NCBI GenBank assembly: GCA_016719385.1
Contig: JADJZA010000009.1
Coordinates: forward strand, 124,001 to 188,000
Length of the DNA stretch: 64,000 nt
Source: Candidatus Microthrix subdominans
Lineage (GTDB): Bacteria; Actinomycetota; Acidimicrobiia; Acidimicrobiales; Microtrichaceae
Direction of reading: 5' to 3'
The position numbers were made by a program, and so were the translations under genes. Shown one piece after another: positions 17,362 to 25,641 of the stretch (position 1 is its first letter; the number at the start of each line of letters is the position of its first letter). Under the pieces are notes generated by a model, which did not search any database, was not told the origin of the DNA, and saw only the letters and a program-made list of their open reading frames with translations.

Positions 17362-18459
17362 TTACGCCCAGACGGCGGCCACCTCACTCCTGAGAGCGTC
17401 GAGCGTTCCGGCGGCGATCGCGGCGCGCATGCGGTCCACAAACGCCAGCATCCAGGCCAGGTTGTGCAGCGCGCACAGGGTTTTCCCGGCCGGCTCCCCG
17501 ACGACGAGCAGGTGCCGCAGGTAGCCGGCGGAGTAGGTGGCGCACACCGAGCAGGCGCACGCCGGGTCGATCGGCCGGTCCGACCGGGAGAACTCGGCCC
17601 GTTTGGCGTTGACGCGCCCCCGGTCGGTCAACAGCGTGCCGTGGCGGCCCAGCCTGGTGGGCAACACGCAGTCGAACATGTCGACACCACGGGCCACCGC
17701 CTCGATCATCGAGCGGGGGTCCCCCACGCCCATCAGGTAGCGGGGCTGATCGGCGGGCAGCTCGGCGATCGCCGCCTCGAGCGCCCCCATCATCGGGCCG
17801 CGCTCCTCCCCGACCGACAGGCCCCCGATGGCGTAGCCGTCGAAGTCGAGCGCCACCGTTCGCTGGGCCGACTCCCGGCGCAGTGCCGCATCGGTGCCGC
17901 CCTGACCGATGCCGAACAGCGCCTGATCGTCCCGGCGTCGGTGCGCCGCTTTGGCACGCTCGGCCCAAGCCGCAGTGCGCCGCACGGCGCGGGCCAGGTC
18001 GCTGCGCTCCGCCGGCAAGGGAAGGCACACGTCGAGCACCATCTGGATGTCGGCGCCGAGGAGTTCCTGGGTGGCCACGATGCTCTCGGGGGTGCAGCGC
18101 ACCGTGTCGCCGTCGTACACCGAGCGAAAGGTCACCCCTTCGTCGTCGACCTTGGGCGACAGCGAGAACACCTGGAACCCGCCCGAGTCGGTGAGGAGGT
18201 GTCCACCCCAGCCGGCGAAACGTCCCAGGCCACCCAGTGCGGCCACCGTGTCCGCCCCGGGGCGCAGCATCAGGTGGTAGGTGTTGGCCAACATGAACTC
18301 GGCGCCCAGGTCGGCCAGCTGAGCGGTCGTCGCCGCCCGGATGGTGCCGCGGGTGCCCACCGGCATGAACACCGGGGTGGCAAAGCCCCCCTTGGGCGTC
18401 GGCACCCGGCCGGTGCGGGCGGCCCCGTCGGTGGCGGTGACGTTCAGCTTCAGCTTCAT
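17362..18459 (-). CDS. tgt: Queuine/preQ1 tRNA-guanine transglycosylase
   Basis: A 365-residue bacterial Tgt. It exchanges G34 of tRNA-Asp, -Asn, -His and -Tyr for preQ1. Visible are LANTYHLMLRPGAD, the active-site LTDSGGFQVFSL with the general-acid/base Asp, GIGQGG, GYAIGGLSVGE, the nucleophile segment MFDCVLPTRLGRHG, and a zinc site of CACSVC followed about 25 residues later by the CALHN histidine. ATG at 18459 overlaps the queA stop (ATGA). With queA it covers the last two tRNA-level steps of queuosine formation before epoxide reduction; the preQ1 synthesis genes are not in this window. A longer open frame upstream of 18459 overlaps queA and is not used. Confidence 0.96.
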   Translation of the reverse strand: MKLKLNVTATDGAARTGRVPTPKGGFATPVFMPVGTRGTIRAATTAQLADLGAEFMLANTYHLMLRPGADTVAALGGLGRFAGWGGHLLTDSGGFQVFSLSPKVDDEGVTFRSVYDGDTVRCTPESIVATQELLGADIQMVLDVCLPLPAERSDLARAVRRTAAWAERAKAAHRRRDDQALFGIGQGGTDAALRRESAQRTVALDFDGYAIGGLSVGEERGPMMGALEAAIAELPADQPRYLMGVGDPRSMIEAVARGVDMFDCVLPTRLGRHGTLLTDRGRVNAKRAEFSRSDRPIDPACACSVCATYSAGYLRHLLVVGEPAGKTLCALHNLAWMLAFVDRMRAAIAAGTLDALRSEVAAVWA

Positions 18460-19607
18460 CGGGGGTCCTCTAACGGGTCGAGGGGCTGCGAGCGTCGATC
18501 GAGCAGCGTGGCATCCCCGAACGACAGGAACCGGTAGCCCTCGGCGAGTGCCCGGTCGTACAGCTGGCGCCAACGGGGACCGATGAACGCGTCGATCAGC
18601 ACCAGCAGGCTGGACCGGGGCAGGTGAAAGTTGGTCATCAGCCGGTCGACGACCAGAAACTCGGCGCCGCGGTGCAAGAAGAGCTTGGTGGTGGCGGCGA
18701 GGTCGCCGCTGCGGGCCGCCGATTCGAGCGCCCGCAGGGTGGTCGTGCCGACCGCCAGCACCGATCCGGGCGTCGCCGGGTCGTGCGCAGCGCGGATGGC
18801 CGCCCAGGCGTCGGGGGCGATCCGGTAGCGCTCGCCGTGCATGGCGTGATCTTCGACGCGGTCGGCCGTCATCGGCCGGAACGTGCCCAGGCCCACCTCG
18901 AGGTCGACGCTGACCACCTGGGCCCCGGCCTCGACGACCGCATCGAGCACCTCCCGGGTCAGGTGCAGCCCGGCGGTTGGCGCCGCCGCCGACCCGGGCC
19001 GGTCGGCGAACACGGTCTGGTAGCGCTCCGGATCGCGGGGCCGGTCGTCCAGGTACGGGGGCAGCGGCATGACGCCGTACTCCTCGAGGGCCGCATCGGC
19101 CGCGTCGTCCAGGTTCCGGCCGTCGAGGGTCCGGCCGTCGGCCGCGCCGTCGATGCCGAGCTCGACCACCCAACGGCCCTCGCCGTCGTAGGCCTCCAGG
19201 CGCACGTGAAAATCGTCGGGTCCGGCTGCGTCGGGACCACCCGTGTCGGGTCCAGCTGCGTCGGTCCGGACCTGTGGACGCAGCACATCGCCCGGCTTCA
19301 GCTTGGCCGACGGTCTCACCAGGGCCTCCCAACGGATGGTCGAACCGTCGAGTGGCGACAGCAACAACACCTCCCCGGCACCGCCGGTGGCGCGTCGGAC
19401 CGCCAGGCGCGCCGGGCGCACCCGGGTGGTGTTGACGACGACGACGTCGCCCGGCCCCACCTCGGCGGGCAAGCCGGCCACCCGGGAGTGCTCCGGCGGC
19501 CGGTCGGGGCCTCGGTCGATCAGCAGACGGGCAGCGTCGCGGGGCTCGACTGGCTCCTGGGCGATGGCCTCGACGGGCAGCTGGTACTCGAACTCGCTCA
19601 ACCGCAC
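18456..19607 (-). CDS. queA: S-adenosylmethionine:tRNA ribosyltransferase-isomerase
   Basis: A 383-residue QueA, which transfers and rearranges the ribosyl group of SAM onto preQ1-tRNA to give epoxyqueuosine-tRNA. Family signatures are the N-terminal FEYQLPVEAIAQEPVEPRDAA, VVVNTTRVRPARL, MPLPPYL, YQTVFADRPGSAAAPTAGLH, DLEVGLGTFRPM and TNFHLPRSSLLVLIDAFIG. A Gly/Pro/Asp-Ala insert, with a repeated AAGPD/GGPD unit near residues 110-130, and a second short repeat (RTLDGRNLDD) are extra compared with typical QueA. The start is GTG at 19607; a TTG two codons later is an alternative. It is first in the long minus-strand run and divergent from the flavoprotein gene, with 289 bp between them that should carry the promoter. 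Confidence 0.95.
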   Translation of the reverse strand: MRLSEFEYQLPVEAIAQEPVEPRDAARLLIDRGPDRPPEHSRVAGLPAEVGPGDVVVVNTTRVRPARLAVRRATGGAGEVLLLSPLDGSTIRWEALVRPSAKLKPGDVLRPQVRTDAAGPDTGGPDAAGPDDFHVRLEAYDGEGRWVVELGIDGAADGRTLDGRNLDDAADAALEEYGVMPLPPYLDDRPRDPERYQTVFADRPGSAAAPTAGLHLTREVLDAVVEAGAQVVSVDLEVGLGTFRPMTADRVEDHAMHGERYRIAPDAWAAIRAAHDPATPGSVLAVGTTTLRALESAARSGDLAATTKLFLHRGAEFLVVDRLMTNFHLPRSSLLVLIDAFIGPRWRQLYDRALAEGYRFLSFGDATLLDRRSQPLDPLEDPR

Positions 19608-19896
19608 TGGCTCCGTGCCTCCCGATCTTCCTCGTCGATCGTCCGACCGTGGCCGGGGTCGCCCGGACGGTGACCGGGCCCGAGGCGCCGCTCGCGTGAC
19701 CCATGCCGCAGGGACGGCCTGGGCACCGACCCGGCCAGCGAGGAGACTACGCTCAACACTTCGGTGGTTCCGTCATTCGGATCGCAGCGTCAACCGCCCC
19801 TGGCCTTCGGCCCGACGGCCAGCCCACCGGACCATTCGAACCCACACCCCCCCGGCCCATCGATGCCGACAGCCACTTGCGAGGACCCCACGCGCC

Positions 19897-21453
19897 ATGG
19901 ACGACACCCGCCCCACCCTCGATCCCGCCGCTGCCGAGCTGATCGGCACCGATCCCGGCGAGGTGGTCGTGATCGGCGCCGGCCCGGCCGGCCTCACCGC
20001 CGCCTTCCAGCTGCACAAGTACGGCATTGCCTCGACGATCCTCGAGGAGTCCGACCAGGTCGGTGGCATCTCCCGCACCGAGGTGCGCGACGGCTGGCGC
20101 TTCGATATCGGCGGTCACCGCTTCTTCACCAAGGTGCCCGAGGTCGAAGCGCTGTGGCACGAGATCCTGCCCGACGAGGACTTCATGATGCGGCCCCGCA
20201 AGAGCCGCATCTTCTATGACGGCAAGTTCTACGACTACCCCCTGCGGGCCACCAACGCCCTGCGCAACCTGGGCATCATCGAGGCGATCCGCTGCGTGCT
20301 CAGCTACATCTGGGTGCGCATCCGTCCGCCGAAGGATCAGACCAACTTCGAGGGCTGGGTGGCCGCCCGCTTCGGGTGGCGCCTCTACGGCACGTTCTTC
20401 AAGGCCTACACCGAGAAGGTGTGGGGCGTTCCCGCCGACCAGATCGAGGCGGACTGGGCCGCCCAGCGCATCAAGAACCTGTCGCTGTTCAGCGCCGTGG
20501 TCAATGCTCTCTTGCCCAATCGAAATCAGAAGGACATCGCTTCGCTGATCGAGGAGTTTCAGTACCCCAAGTACGGGCCCGGCATGATGTGGGAGGTGTG
20601 TCGCGACCACGTGGTCGCCGACGGCTCGACGATGCACTACGAGACCGAGGTGACCGGCATCCGCCACGCCGACGGCGTCGCCACCCATGTGATCGCCACC
20701 CACCCCAACGGCACGACCGAGGAGCACGAGGCCGACCACGTCGTGTCGTCGATGCCGATCTCGGCGCTGCTCGCCGGCATGGACCCGCCGGTGCCCGACC
20801 ACGTGATGGCGGCGGCCAACGGCCTCAGCTACCGGGACTTCATCACGGTGGCCCTCGTCGTTCCCGAGTCCAAGGTGGACTGGAACGACAACTGGATCTA
20901 CATCCACGATCCGGCGGTCGCCACGATGCGAATCCAGAACTTCGGTTCCTGGTCCCCGTACCTGGTCAAGGACGGCAGCAACGTGCTCGGTCTCGAATAC
21001 ACCGTGTTCGAGACCGACCACGCCTGGACTGCCCCGGACGACGAGTTGATCGAGCAGGGCAAGCGCGAGTTGGTGTACCTGGGCCTGATCGAGCCCGGCG
21101 ACGTCGAAGGCGGCTACGTCGTTCGCCAGAAGAAGGCGTATCCGACCTACGACGAGACCTACAAGGCCAACGTCGACGTGCTGCGGAATTGGCTGGACAC
21201 CCATACCGCCAACGTGCACCCGATCGGCCGCAACGGCATGTTCCGGTACAACAACCAGGACCACTCGATGTACACGGCGATGCTGACCGCCGAGAACATC
21301 GCCACCGGCTCCACCCATGATGTGTGGACGGTGAACGTCGAGGAGGAGTACCACGAGGAGGGCCCGGCCGAGAAGCCGAGCTTTGCGTCGAAGCCGTCGA
21401 CCGGCCGGGACGCGCCGATCATCCCCTCGACCGCACCCCGCATCGAGCGCTGA
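19897..21453 (+). CDS. NAD(P)/FAD-dependent oxidoreductase, UDP-galactopyranose mutase/amine-oxidase-like
   Basis: A 518-residue flavoprotein. The dinucleotide-binding fold is at residues 24-55 (VVVIGAGPAGLTAAFQLHK, then ILEESDQVGGISRT), followed by FDIGGHRFFTK, which is typical of the protoporphyrinogen oxidase/amine oxidase/UDP-galactopyranose mutase superfamily. Later conserved pieces are FFKAYTEKVWGVPADQI and a C-terminal FAD contact around GRNGMFRYNNQDHSMYTAM. Such proteins often work in cell-surface sugar or lipid metabolism, but the substrate cannot be told here. ATG at 19897 has a GAGGA about 11 bases upstream. No signal peptide is seen, so it is probably cytoplasmic. It stands alone, between divergent queA and a convergent response-regulator gene. 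Confidence 0.85.
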   Translation: MDDTRPTLDPAAAELIGTDPGEVVVIGAGPAGLTAAFQLHKYGIASTILEESDQVGGISRTEVRDGWRFDIGGHRFFTKVPEVEALWHEILPDEDFMMRPRKSRIFYDGKFYDYPLRATNALRNLGIIEAIRCVLSYIWVRIRPPKDQTNFEGWVAARFGWRLYGTFFKAYTEKVWGVPADQIEADWAAQRIKNLSLFSAVVNALLPNRNQKDIASLIEEFQYPKYGPGMMWEVCRDHVVADGSTMHYETEVTGIRHADGVATHVIATHPNGTTEEHEADHVVSSMPISALLAGMDPPVPDHVMAAANGLSYRDFITVALVVPESKVDWNDNWIYIHDPAVATMRIQNFGSWSPYLVKDGSNVLGLEYTVFETDHAWTAPDDELIEQGKRELVYLGLIEPGDVEGGYVVRQKKAYPTYDETYKANVDVLRNWLDTHTANVHPIGRNGMFRYNNQDHSMYTAMLTAENIATGSTHDVWTVNVEEEYHEEGPAEKPSFASKPSTGRDAPIIPSTAPRIER

Positions 21454-21505
21454 CGCCGCCCGGCACCGTCGCCGGGTCGCTCTGAAACGTTCCACATGGC
21501 ACCGG

Positions 21506-21532
21506 GGCGCCGGTCGGATCCCGGTCGGCGCC
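21506..21532. terminator. GC-rich hairpin between convergent genes
   Basis: GGCGCCG at 21506-21512 pairs with CGGCGCC at 21526-21532, and the stem can extend inward (two G-U wobbles then three C-G pairs) to a three-base ATC loop. It lies between the stops of the plus-strand flavoprotein and the minus-strand response regulator, so it could act in both directions. Neither side has a T-rich tract, so it would be an L-shaped actinobacterial-type terminator at best. Confidence 0.4.
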
Positions 21533-21539
21533 GGGTGGT

Positions 21540-22166
21540 TCACTCCTCCGGGACCAGGCCGGCGCGGACCGCCCACGCCGCCAGGGAACTGCGGGTGCGA
21601 CCGTCGAGCCCCAGCTTGCGCTGCGCCGAAGTGATCAACCCGTCGACGCTTCGTTTGGGGCGGTTCAGGTCGCGGGCGATCTCTGGGCTGGCCATGCCCT
21701 GCGCCACCCGCCGGGCTACCTCGATCTCGGCGGGTGACAGCTGCGCATGATCGTCGAGAAACTCGATGCCCGCCTCGAAATAGACACCGTGATGGGCCGA
21801 CAGCACGGCATCGATCAACTGCAGGGCCGCCGACCGCTTGGACACGAAGGCGCTGGCCCCGGCCGCCTTGGCCTGGTCGCGGATCATCGATGTGGCGAAC
21901 ATCGTGCAGACCACCACCGGGATGCCCCAGGGCACCACCCGTTCGACCGCCTGTATGCCGGCGGCCTCGTTTGGCAACGACAGGTCGACGATCACGACGT
22001 CGGTGTTGGCCGGTTCCGTCGCCGGCAGCGGCACGGTGCGGATCGAGCCGAACGCGCCGACCACCTCGAGGCGGGCATCAGCCTTCAGCTCCGCGACCAC
22101 ACCACTTCGGGTGAGTTCGTGGTCGTCGATCACCAGCACCCGCACCGGATGCAGTTCGTGAGCCAT
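21540..22166 (-). CDS. NarL/FixJ-type response regulator (LuxR HTH), orphan
   Basis: A 208-residue two-domain response regulator. The receiver domain (about 8-125) has the acidic pair D14/D15 (LVIDDHE), the phospho-acceptor D61 (VVIVDLSLP), T88 and the conserved K110 (FVSKRS). A C-terminal LuxR-type helix-turn-helix runs from about 140 (LSPAEIEVARRVAQGMASPEIARDL) to 190. It would bind DNA as a dimer after phosphorylation. No histidine kinase is encoded within the window, so it is an orphan here. ATG at 22166 is preceded by GGAGGGAGGG at good spacing. Its regulon cannot be inferred; the upstream neighbour on the same strand is ruvB, 83 bp away. Confidence 0.9.
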   Translation of the reverse strand: MAHELHPVRVLVIDDHELTRSGVVAELKADARLEVVGAFGSIRTVPLPATEPANTDVVIVDLSLPNEAAGIQAVERVVPWGIPVVVCTMFATSMIRDQAKAAGASAFVSKRSAALQLIDAVLSAHHGVYFEAGIEFLDDHAQLSPAEIEVARRVAQGMASPEIARDLNRPKRSVDGLITSAQRKLGLDGRTRSSLAAWAVRAGLVPEE

Positions 22167-22249
22167 CTCGAACGTCCCTCCCTCCGTCTCCGCTCGCCGA
22201 GCGCAGACCCGTCCTCCCGGCAGGGTACCCGGGCGGCCTGAGGTGCGGT

Positions 22250-23338
22250 TCAGCCGTCGTTGTCGAACAAGGTGGCGCTGGGCGTCGGCGCGTCCGGCAC
22301 CGGAAGGCCCAGGTGCTTCCAGGCCGCCGGGGTGGCCACCCTGCCTCGGGGCGTGCGCATCAACAGGCCCTGTTGGATGAGGAACGGTTCGTGAACGTCC
22401 TCCACCGTCTCGGTTGGCTCGGCCACCGCGATCGCCAGGGTCGACAACCCGACCGGCCCACCGGCGAAGCGCCGAACGATCGAGTCGAGGATCGCCCGGT
22501 CCACCTTGTCGAGCCCCAGGTTGTCGATGCCGAACACCGCCAACCCTCGCTGGGCCACGTCGGCGTCGATGTTGCCGTCGGCCTCGACGTCGGCGTAGTC
22601 CTGCACGCGGCGCAGCAGCCGGTTGGCAATGCGGGGCGTGCCCCGGGACCGCCGAGCGATCTCGCGGGCGCCCTCGGTGCTCAGCGGCGCCTCGATGATC
22701 GTGGCGGTGCGCTCGACGATCGACTGGAGGTCGGCGCTCTCGTAGTAGTCGAGGCGGGCGACCAGCCCGAAGCGATCGCGCAGCGGTCCGGTGATCAGCC
22801 CGGTGCGCGTGGTCGCGCCGACCAGGGTGAACTCGGGCAGATCCAGCCGGATCGACCGGGCCGCCGGCCCCTTGCCCAACACGATGTCGAGCTGGAAATC
22901 CTCGATCGCCGGGTACAGCACCTCTTCGACCGCCCGGGGCAGCCGGTGGATCTCGTCGATGAACAACACATCGCCGTCGCCGATCTTGGTGAGGATGGCC
23001 GCCAGGTCCCCGGCCCGCTCCAACGCCGGACCGCTGGTGACCTGCATGGTCGAGCCCACCTCGGTTGCGACGATGCCGGCCAACGTGGTTTTGCCCAGGC
23101 CGGGCGGCCCAGCGAACAGCAGGTGGTCGGCTGCGGCGCCGCGCCGACGAGCCGCCTCCAAGATGATGCGCAGGCGTTCCTTCAGCTCGCGCTGGCCGAC
23201 GAACTCGGCCAGCGTGCGGGGCCGCAGCCCGGGCTCGGCGGTTTCGCCGTCCTCGCTGCCGGGAGCCCCGTCCGGCGGCGGTTCCAGGGGATGGTCGGCC
23301 TCGGTCGCCCGGGGTTCGATCAGCTCGTCGCGGGCCAT
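22250..23338 (-). CDS. ruvB: Holliday junction branch migration ATPase RuvB
   Basis: A 362-residue AAA+ helicase that drives branch migration with RuvA. After an acidic, Pro-rich N-terminal extension of about 38 residues it has RPRTLAEFVGQ, Walker A GPPGLGKTT (near 79-87), Walker B LFIDEIHRL, sensor 1 VGATTRTGLITGPLRDRFG, the arginine-finger region and the C-terminal winged-helix domain (GVFEP-like segment replaced here by EDVHEPFLIQQGLL). It is the last gene of ruvC-ruvA-ruvB, 54 bp after ruvA. ATG at 23338. The extra N-terminal extension is common in actinobacterial RuvB. Confidence 0.97.
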   Translation of the reverse strand: MARDELIEPRATEADHPLEPPPDGAPGSEDGETAEPGLRPRTLAEFVGQRELKERLRIILEAARRRGAAADHLLFAGPPGLGKTTLAGIVATEVGSTMQVTSGPALERAGDLAAILTKIGDGDVLFIDEIHRLPRAVEEVLYPAIEDFQLDIVLGKGPAARSIRLDLPEFTLVGATTRTGLITGPLRDRFGLVARLDYYESADLQSIVERTATIIEAPLSTEGAREIARRSRGTPRIANRLLRRVQDYADVEADGNIDADVAQRGLAVFGIDNLGLDKVDRAILDSIVRRFAGGPVGLSTLAIAVAEPTETVEDVHEPFLIQQGLLMRTPRGRVATPAAWKHLGLPVPDAPTPSATLFDNDG

Positions 23339-23392
23339 GCTATTTTCCCGCCAGGTGCGCTGCGGGGGTACTCAACGGTTCGCCCATCACGT

Positions 23393-24007
23393 TCAGTCTC
23401 CAGCCAGATGGGCGAGGGCGGCGCGCAACAGCTCCGCCGGGTTGTCGCCGGCGGGCAGGGCGGCGACGGCGCGGTTGGCCTCGTCGGCGGAGTACCCCAA
23501 CTCCCCCAGCGCCGATCGCACATCGGCTTTGGCGCTCGCCACAGGCTCACCGGAGGCGCCGCCGTCGGCGTCGCCGCCGGGCACCGTCCCAACGTCGAAG
23601 CTGCCGACATCGAGTCGGCTCTTCAGTTCGATCAGCAGCCGCGCCGCCGTCTTCTTACCGACGCCGGGAACCAGGCACAGGGCGGCCAGGTCGTCGGCGG
23701 CCACCGCCCGCGCCAGCTCGCCCGGGGAGTGCACCCCGAGGATGGCCATCGCCAGCGCCGGGCCCACGCCGTGGGCGCCGATCAGCACCTCGAACAGCTC
23801 CCGCTCGTCCTCGGTGGCAAAGGCGTACAGCGTCTGTGCGTCCTCGCGCAGGTGGTGGTGCACCCAGCAGAACAGCTCGTCGCCCAGCTCGCCCCCGGCG
23901 GCGACCAGCCCCGGTGACGCCGCACAGCGATAACCGATACCGGCAACCTCGATCGTCAGCTCGGCGCCATGGCGGGCCAGCAGCGTGCCGCGCAGCGACC
24001 CGATCAT
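23393..24007 (-). CDS. ruvA: Holliday junction DNA helicase subunit RuvA
   Basis: A 204-residue RuvA. It starts at the ATG giving MIGSLRGTLLARHG, which is the conserved start of the OB-fold domain I; the upstream open frame overlaps ruvC and is not used. Domain II has helix-hairpin-helix motifs (GVGPALAMAILG and VPGVGKKTAARLLIELK), and domain III (about 155-204) contains ALGELGYSADEANRAV, which binds RuvB. It tetramerises on Holliday junctions. Its ATG overlaps the ruvC stop (ATGA). An Asp/Gly-rich linker separates domains II and III. Confidence 0.96.
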   Translation of the reverse strand: MIGSLRGTLLARHGAELTIEVAGIGYRCAASPGLVAAGGELGDELFCWVHHHLREDAQTLYAFATEDERELFEVLIGAHGVGPALAMAILGVHSPGELARAVAADDLAALCLVPGVGKKTAARLLIELKSRLDVGSFDVGTVPGGDADGGASGEPVASAKADVRSALGELGYSADEANRAVAALPAGDNPAELLRAALAHLAGD

Positions 24008-24531
24008 CGGCCGGCCCGGACGCTGGTGGCGCTGCTCGACGCGCGGCGTCCGGTGGTGCCGACGCCGGCGATCGCCACATGACACAACGCGATCGCCGCT
24101 GCGTCGGCGGCATCGGCGGGGTGTGGCGGTTTGCTCAGCCCCAACAGCCACTGCACCATCGTGGCCACCTCGTCCTTGTCGGCGGAACCGTGTCCTGCGA
24201 CCGCACCCTTCACCTGGTTCGGCGAGTACTCGACGACGTCGCAGCCCCGCCCGGCCGCCTCGGCCAAGACGAGCCCGCTGGCCTGGCCGACCGAGATGGC
24301 GGTGCGCACGTTGACCTGAAACAGCACCCGTTCAACCGCAACCGCCTGGGGTCGAAGCTCGTCGAACAACGCCCGAATGTCGCCGGCCAGCTCGGCCAGC
24401 CGCTCGGGCACCGGCGCCGACGGCGGCGTGGTCAACACCCCGAGCGCCACCGTGCGATGGGTGCGGCCATCGGTATCCAAACAGCAGTACCCGCATCGGG
24501 ACAAGCCCGGATCGATCCCGAGAACGAACAC
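24004..24531 (-). CDS. ruvC: Crossover junction endodeoxyribonuclease RuvC
   Basis: About 175 residues of RuvC, the metal-dependent resolvase of Holliday junctions. I place the start at the GTG giving MFVLGIDPGLSRCGY, because this is the family N-terminus and an AGGG precedes it by about eight bases; a longer open frame to 24627 adds 32 residues without family similarity. Catalytic acids are visible in GIDPG, AVERVLFQ, and the C-terminal DAADAAAIALCH. It heads ruvC-ruvA-ruvB and is divergent from a lipoprotein gene 113 bp away. The last 15 residues are Ser/Arg-rich and probably disordered. Confidence 0.95.
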   Translation of the reverse strand: MFVLGIDPGLSRCGYCCLDTDGRTHRTVALGVLTTPPSAPVPERLAELAGDIRALFDELRPQAVAVERVLFQVNVRTAISVGQASGLVLAEAAGRGCDVVEYSPNQVKGAVAGHGSADKDEVATMVQWLLGLSKPPHPADAADAAAIALCHVAIAGVGTTGRRASSSATSVRAGR

Positions 24532-24644
24532 GCGTACGACCCTATCCGATTGATCGCTTTGCCGGGGGGATCGCTCGGGGGCGAATATCGTCGGAGACCC
24601 CCTCCCCCGGTCATCTACGCGGGCCACACAGCGACAGGAACTCC

Positions 24645-25628
24645 ATGAGCAACACGAAAGCCTTCACCGGCCCGGCGGGGCGCCACCGGCGAGCTTCGTG
24701 GTTGCGGCGCAGCGGTGTGGCGGTGTCGTTGTCGGCGCTGCTCCTGGGTGCATCATGTGGGAGGACGGTCGACGAGGCTGCGACCGATCGCACGACGACC
24801 ACCGAGACGGAGGAAGCCTTCGTCGCGACGAGCCCCCCACGGGAGCTGACCACCGGGGAGGTCGACGACGACACCATCGCCATCGTCGAGGAGTACCGCA
24901 TCGACGGCGACCAATTGGTTCCCAACGACGACACGCCAATCCCCGCCTTGACCCAGAAGGCGTGGGGCCGCTTCGCTGCGCTGTTTCCCGCCGCCGGGCG
25001 CCCGGAGATCGACCTGCTCGTCGGCATCGACCAGGACGCCTCGGACGGCACCGACGGAGCCCTCCAGAACAGCGCGACCGATGACGACAAGCGGTACCTG
25101 GCCATCGACGTCAGCGGCGCGGTGGAGTTCAAGGAGCTGACCCGCACGATGATCCACGAGTACGCCCACCTGCTGCAGTTCCGCCCCTCGGCGTTGACTC
25201 CAGGCACCGAGGACGAGTTCTGCGACGTGTACGACGGTGGGGAGGCGTGCCCCAAGCCGGGGTCGTACCTGCGCCTGTGGAGCGAAGCCTTCTACCCGGA
25301 CGTGACCGATGGCGACGACTATCCGGAGGAGCAGTCCGACATCGACGATCGCTACAGCGCCACCGAGCACGTCACCGACGACTACGCGGCCACCAACCCC
25401 GCCGAGGACATGGCCGAGACCTTCGCCGAGTGGGTGCTGCTCAATGCCCCCGCCGGTCCGAAATTCGTCAACGACGACCCCCACTACGACGCTCCCGTCA
25501 CCGGCGACCGGGTGGTCGACCAGAAGCTGCGCTTCTTCGATCAGTTCCCCGAGTTGGTGGACCTGCGGGCCAACATCCGCGGTGAGCTCGGGTTGGCCCC
25601 GCTGGCGGTGCCGGCAGCGACCGGTTGA
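24645..25628 (+). CDS. Putative zinc metallopeptidase lipoprotein
   Basis: A 327-residue predicted lipoprotein. A basic n-region (GRHRRASWLRRSG) and hydrophobic core lead to LLLGASC, so lipidation at C38 is likely. The mature protein begins with a Thr/Glu/Asp-rich linker. The central motif HEYAH at 171-175 is an HExxH zinc site, and NPAEDMAETFAEW about 80 residues later offers the third acidic ligand (E254 or E258), as in gluzincin-like proteins. The role is probably extracellular peptide or envelope processing, but no family was recognised. AGGA lies five bases before the ATG at 24645. It converges on a second lipoprotein gene, leaving only 13 bp between the two stops. Confidence 0.7.
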   Translation: MSNTKAFTGPAGRHRRASWLRRSGVAVSLSALLLGASCGRTVDEAATDRTTTTETEEAFVATSPPRELTTGEVDDDTIAIVEEYRIDGDQLVPNDDTPIPALTQKAWGRFAALFPAAGRPEIDLLVGIDQDASDGTDGALQNSATDDDKRYLAIDVSGAVEFKELTRTMIHEYAHLLQFRPSALTPGTEDEFCDVYDGGEACPKPGSYLRLWSEAFYPDVTDGDDYPEEQSDIDDRYSATEHVTDDYAATNPAEDMAETFAEWVLLNAPAGPKFVNDDPHYDAPVTGDRVVDQKLRFFDQFPELVDLRANIRGELGLAPLAVPAATG

Positions 25629-25641
25629 GCCGGCGGGCCGG

